Positions 6,908-9,400 of a DNA stretch of 9,400 bases are shown here, in pieces. The stretch's first letter is position 1. Each line of letters begins with the position of its first letter. This DNA comes from CAZUCD01 sp964618855 (GTDB lineage: Bacteria > Sumerlaeota > Sumerlaeia > SLMS01 > JANRJK01), in assembly GCA_964618855.1 (NCBI GenBank), contig CAZUCD010000147.1, positions 1 to 9,400 on the forward strand, given 5' to 3'. The notes below the pieces were generated by a model. That model worked only from the letters and a program-made list of their open reading frames with translations, was not told the origin of the DNA and made no database searches. Both the position numbers and the translations under genes were made by a program.

Positions 6908-8269
6908 ATGATACGGATCGCGTCGGCACAGGGCTTTTGGGGCGATTGGCCCCAGGCCCCCGCCCTGCAGGTGCGGGGCGGACCCATTGACTACCTCGTC
7001 TTTGACTATCTGGCCGAGGTGACGATGAGCATATTGGAGAAGCAGCGCCGGCGCGACCCCTCCAAGGGGTACGCGACGGACTTTGTGGATGTGATGGGGG
7101 CGCTGCTGCCCGAGTTGCTCGACAAGAACATCCGCGTGATTTCGAGCGCGGGAGGGGTCAACCCGATGGGCTGCGCCCGGGCCCTGATCGAGAAGGCACG
7201 CCAGGTGTGCCCGGGCCGCAAGCTGACCGTCGGGGTCGTGCATGGGGACAACATCATCGACCGGGCCGGAGCGCTCGACCTCCAGCCGCTCGATGCCTCG
7301 GCTCCCCCCCTTGCGGAGATCGCCGACCGGCTGCTCAGCGCCAACGTATACTTCGGGGCGCAGCCGATCGTCGAGGCGCTGAAGGGGGGCGCGGACATCG
7401 TCGTCTGCGGCCGCGTCACCGACACGGCGCTCACGATGGCGCCGATCCTCCACCATTTCAAGGTCTCGAAGACCGACTACCGCGCGCTCGCGACGGGCAC
7501 CGTCGCCGGGCATGTCCTCGAATGCGGCGGGCAGGCCAGTGGGGGCAACTTCCTCGGCAAGTTCCTGGACACCGACAAGCTGGTGGAACTCGGGTTCCCA
7601 ATTGCCGAGGTCGAGCATCCGCACTCCGTCGTCATCACGAAGCACGAGTCCCTCGGGGGCCTCGTTTCCGCGCAGACCGTCAAGGAACAGCTCCTCTACG
7701 AGGTCGGCGACCCGCGCGAGTACCTCACCCCCGACGTCTGCGTCGATTTCAGCTCGATCCACGTGACGGAGGAGGCGCCCAACCGCGTGCGCCTGCACGA
7801 CATCCGTGGAGGTCCACCCCCCGAGACGCTGAAGGTCTCGTGCTCCTACGAGGACGGCTTCCTTCTCTCGGGGACGCTGGTTTACACTTGGCCGGAGGCC
7901 GGCAACAAGGCGCGCCGGGCCGGGGAACTGGTGCGGTCGCGGGCGCGCGCGCTTGGGCTTCAGCTTGAGGCCTTCCGCATCGAGACCATCGGCGCATTCG
8001 CCTGCCACGAGGGCGTGGTCGGGGCGCCGAAGGAGTCCGGGGAGGTGACGCTCCGGATAGCCGCGCGCAGCCACAACAAGGCGCACCTCGAGGCCTTGGG
8101 CCGCGAGATCGTCCCGCTCGTCCTGACCGGTCCCCCCGGCGCGACGGGCTTCGCCGGCGGGCGCCCGCGCCCACACGAGGTGCTCGCCTACTGGCCCGGC
8201 CTCATCCAGCGCGGCGTCGTGCAGCCGAAGGTGGACATCCTCGACACGGCATCGAGCCAGGGAGCCTGA
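6908..8269 (+). CDS. AtuA-family (DUF1446) protein, acyclic terpene utilisation type
   Basis: This 453-residue protein belongs to the AtuA/DUF1446 family. Its N-terminus (AQGFWGDWPQAP, then GGPIDYLVFDYLAEVTMSIL) is the family hallmark. Other conserved blocks are SSAGGVNPMGCA (79-90), VVHGDNI (110-116), CGRVTDTALTMAPI (167-180), GHVLECGGQASGGNF (201-215), and the FACHEGVVG and GPPGATGFAGGRP segments near the end. In Pseudomonas, AtuA is needed for growth on citronellol/geraniol and has been proposed to act as a lyase on a branched hydroxy-glutaryl-CoA; the reaction is not well established. Many homologues occur outside terpene pathways beside acyl-CoA enzymes, so the substrate here is open. 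This protein ends where DUF1446 ends and lacks the extra C-terminal domain of Pseudomonas AtuA; that domain begins the next gene, 5 nt downstream. The start ATG is preceded by a purine-rich run. The family call is very secure. Confidence 0.93.
   Translation: MIRIASAQGFWGDWPQAPALQVRGGPIDYLVFDYLAEVTMSILEKQRRRDPSKGYATDFVDVMGALLPELLDKNIRVISSAGGVNPMGCARALIEKARQVCPGRKLTVGVVHGDNIIDRAGALDLQPLDASAPPLAEIADRLLSANVYFGAQPIVEALKGGADIVVCGRVTDTALTMAPILHHFKVSKTDYRALATGTVAGHVLECGGQASGGNFLGKFLDTDKLVELGFPIAEVEHPHSVVITKHESLGGLVSAQTVKEQLLYEVGDPREYLTPDVCVDFSSIHVTEEAPNRVRLHDIRGGPPPETLKVSCSYEDGFLLSGTLVYTWPEAGNKARRAGELVRSRARALGLQLEAFRIETIGAFACHEGVVGAPKESGEVTLRIAARSHNKAHLEALGREIVPLVLTGPPGATGFAGGRPRPHEVLAYWPGLIQRGVVQPKVDILDTASSQGA
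8261..8264 (+). promoter_or_regulatory. Shine-Dalgarno sequence for the AtuA-C/crotonase fusion gene
   Basis: GGAG lies inside the last codons of the AtuA gene, 10 nt before the ATG at 8275. It supports that start and makes coupled expression of the two genes likely. Confidence 0.45.
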
Positions 8270-8274
8270 CCGCC

Positions 8275-9400
8275 ATGCCCAAGAAACTCGCCCTCCTCGC
8301 GCTCGCGCACGGCCGCTCCGGCGACAAGGGGGACTCCGTCAACATCGGCATCATCGCCCGCTCACCGCAGTGGTACGACTTCCTGGTGCGCGAGCTTGAC
8401 AGCTACAAGGTCGCGCACTTTCTCCGCCACATGGCCGCGGGGCCCGTCACGCGCTACGAGCTGCCCAAGATCCACGCGATGAACTTCGTCGTGGAGGGGG
8501 CCCTCGATGGCGGCGGCTCCGTCGGCCTCAAGATCGACGCCCAGGGGAAGACCTACGCCCACGCCCTCCTGCGCTACCCGGTCGAGGTCTCACCAGAACT
8601 GTTCGCGGAGATCGAGCAGCACTGGAACGGCGACATTCCGCGCGAGTGCTACTACTACGCGGAAGTCCGGGGCGACCGGCACGACGAAGACGTCGTGGAA
8701 GAGTCCGAGAACCGCATTCTCTCGCTGACGATGAACCGCCCCAAGCGCCGCAATGCTCTCACGACGCGGATGCTGGACATCCTTGGCGAGGCGCTGCGAA
8801 ACTCGTGGTCGATGCCCGGCTCGCGCGACAAGGTCATCATCCTCGCAGGCGAGGGCGAGGCGTTCTGCGCGGGGATGGACCTGAAGGAACTGCGCGCCGG
8901 GGGGAACACCTTCGCCGCCTATCACCGCGTCGCATCCTCGCTGCACCATGTCCTGCGCTCGATGGTGGTCTCGCCGTTGCCGGTCATCGCGGCAGTGCAG
9001 GGGAGCGCAATGGGCGGTGGCGCTGCGATAGCGCTCGCGGCGGACATCGTGGTCGCGGAGAAGAACGCGCGCTTCGCCTTCCCCGAGACCCGGATCGGCT
9101 TCGTGCCTGGGCTCGTCTCCGCGCTCGCCATGCGCCGCATGCCGCCCTCGGCCGCACGCGAGCTTCTCCTAACCGGCAGGACCATCGACGCCGCGCGCGC
9201 GCACGAACTCGGCTTCGTCCACCACCTCGTGGACTACGACGCCAAGGGGCACGCGCGCGAGATCGCGGACGGCCTCGTCGTCGGCAATTCGGCCGATGCC
9301 ATGGCGCGGTCCAAGCAACTCCTCACCATGTCCTCGGACGCCGACCTGCTGGCGGAGTTGCAGTTGGCGGTGAACACGTTTGCCGGCGCCGCGACCTTGC
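8275..9400 (+). CDS. Fusion of AtuA-type C-terminal domain with enoyl-CoA hydratase/isomerase (3' partial)
   Basis: The frame runs open for 375 codons to the right edge. Residues 1 to about 118 form an AtuA-related C-terminal domain, marked by LAHGRSGDKGDSVNIGIIAR (10-28), the family's 'RSGDKGD..NIG' signature, and by NFVVEGALDGGGSVGLKID. A linker of about 20 residues leads to a crotonase domain from about residue 140: TMNRPKRRNAL (152-162), oxyanion-hole segment AFCAGMDL (196-203) and GSAMGGGAAIALAADI (243-258), and FPETRIGFVPG (269-279). Compared with rat enoyl-CoA hydratase, Glu164 is kept as Glu271, but the Glu144 position is Ala251, as also seen in some glutaconyl-CoA hydratase-like members; classical hydration is therefore not assured. 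Only about 15-20 residues of a normal crotonase should be missing beyond the window. The gene lies 5 nt after the AtuA gene, so the two products probably act on the same acyl-CoA route. Both domain calls are strong; the substrate is unknown. Confidence 0.9.
   Translation, partial: MPKKLALLALAHGRSGDKGDSVNIGIIARSPQWYDFLVRELDSYKVAHFLRHMAAGPVTRYELPKIHAMNFVVEGALDGGGSVGLKIDAQGKTYAHALLRYPVEVSPELFAEIEQHWNGDIPRECYYYAEVRGDRHDEDVVEESENRILSLTMNRPKRRNALTTRMLDILGEALRNSWSMPGSRDKVIILAGEGEAFCAGMDLKELRAGGNTFAAYHRVASSLHHVLRSMVVSPLPVIAAVQGSAMGGGAAIALAADIVVAEKNARFAFPETRIGFVPGLVSALAMRRMPPSAARELLLTGRTIDAARAHELGFVHHLVDYDAKGHAREIADGLVVGNSADAMARSKQLLTMSSDADLLAELQLAVNTFAGAATL

Noticed and set aside
6848..8176. A 442-codon open frame antisense to the AtuA gene
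   Set aside because: The AtuA frame carries unmistakable family motifs throughout; the antisense product is low-complexity and Arg/Asp-rich with no recognisable domain.
8630..8700. Possible assembly error joining two separate genes (AtuA-C protein and crotonase)
   Set aside because: The frame is continuous with no compressed homopolymer at the junction, the crotonase domain begins in phase with a normal N-terminus, and the linker has ordinary codon usage. It is kept as a test in the findings rather than assumed.
9190..9204. Alternating GC run in the crotonase coding sequence
   Set aside because: It encodes ordinary Ala/Arg codons in frame and is too short to be meaningful.

Overview
This high-GC window holds eight protein genes with almost no non-coding DNA. 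The organism is a Gram-negative bacterium, because the window encodes LptB, the ATPase of lipopolysaccharide export, and a system II (ResB/CcsA) cytochrome c maturation protein. The form of the CcsA protein, with a long soluble segment before the membrane domain, and the small Cys-rich 'RFCRTC' protein recall Planctomycetota, Bacteroidota and related uncultured phyla. That placement is a weak impression from memory, not a computed assignment. No mobile element, CRISPR array, tRNA or rRNA was seen.

Layout: (1) 2-1324, plus strand: the 3' part of a ccsA/resC-type cytochrome c assembly gene that begins before the window. (2) 1328-6162, minus strand: a tightly packed four-gene run, read from right to left. 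It encodes an STT3-like GT-C membrane glycosyltransferase candidate, LptB, an unrecognised protein with two membrane helices, and a second polytopic protein with a TMTC-like 'HPLH' signature. The spacings are 18 nt, then overlaps of 32 and 8 nt, which suggests one transcript with coupled translation. (3) 6274-6789, plus strand: a small Cys-rich protein with one membrane helix, divergent from the minus-strand run. (4) 6908 to the right edge, plus strand: an AtuA-family (DUF1446) gene, followed 5 nt later by a gene that runs off the window and joins an AtuA-type C-terminal domain to an enoyl-CoA hydratase/isomerase domain.

How they may work together: the minus-strand run looks like an envelope-glycan or glycoprotein module in which LPS-export ATPase expression is tied to GT-C type membrane enzymes. 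The final pair looks like a branched-chain or isoprenoid acyl-CoA degradation module related to acyclic terpene/leucine (Atu/Liu) pathways. The most unusual observation is the rearranged domain order of the AtuA pair: the C-terminal domain that follows DUF1446 in Pseudomonas AtuA sits here at the front of the next gene's crotonase.
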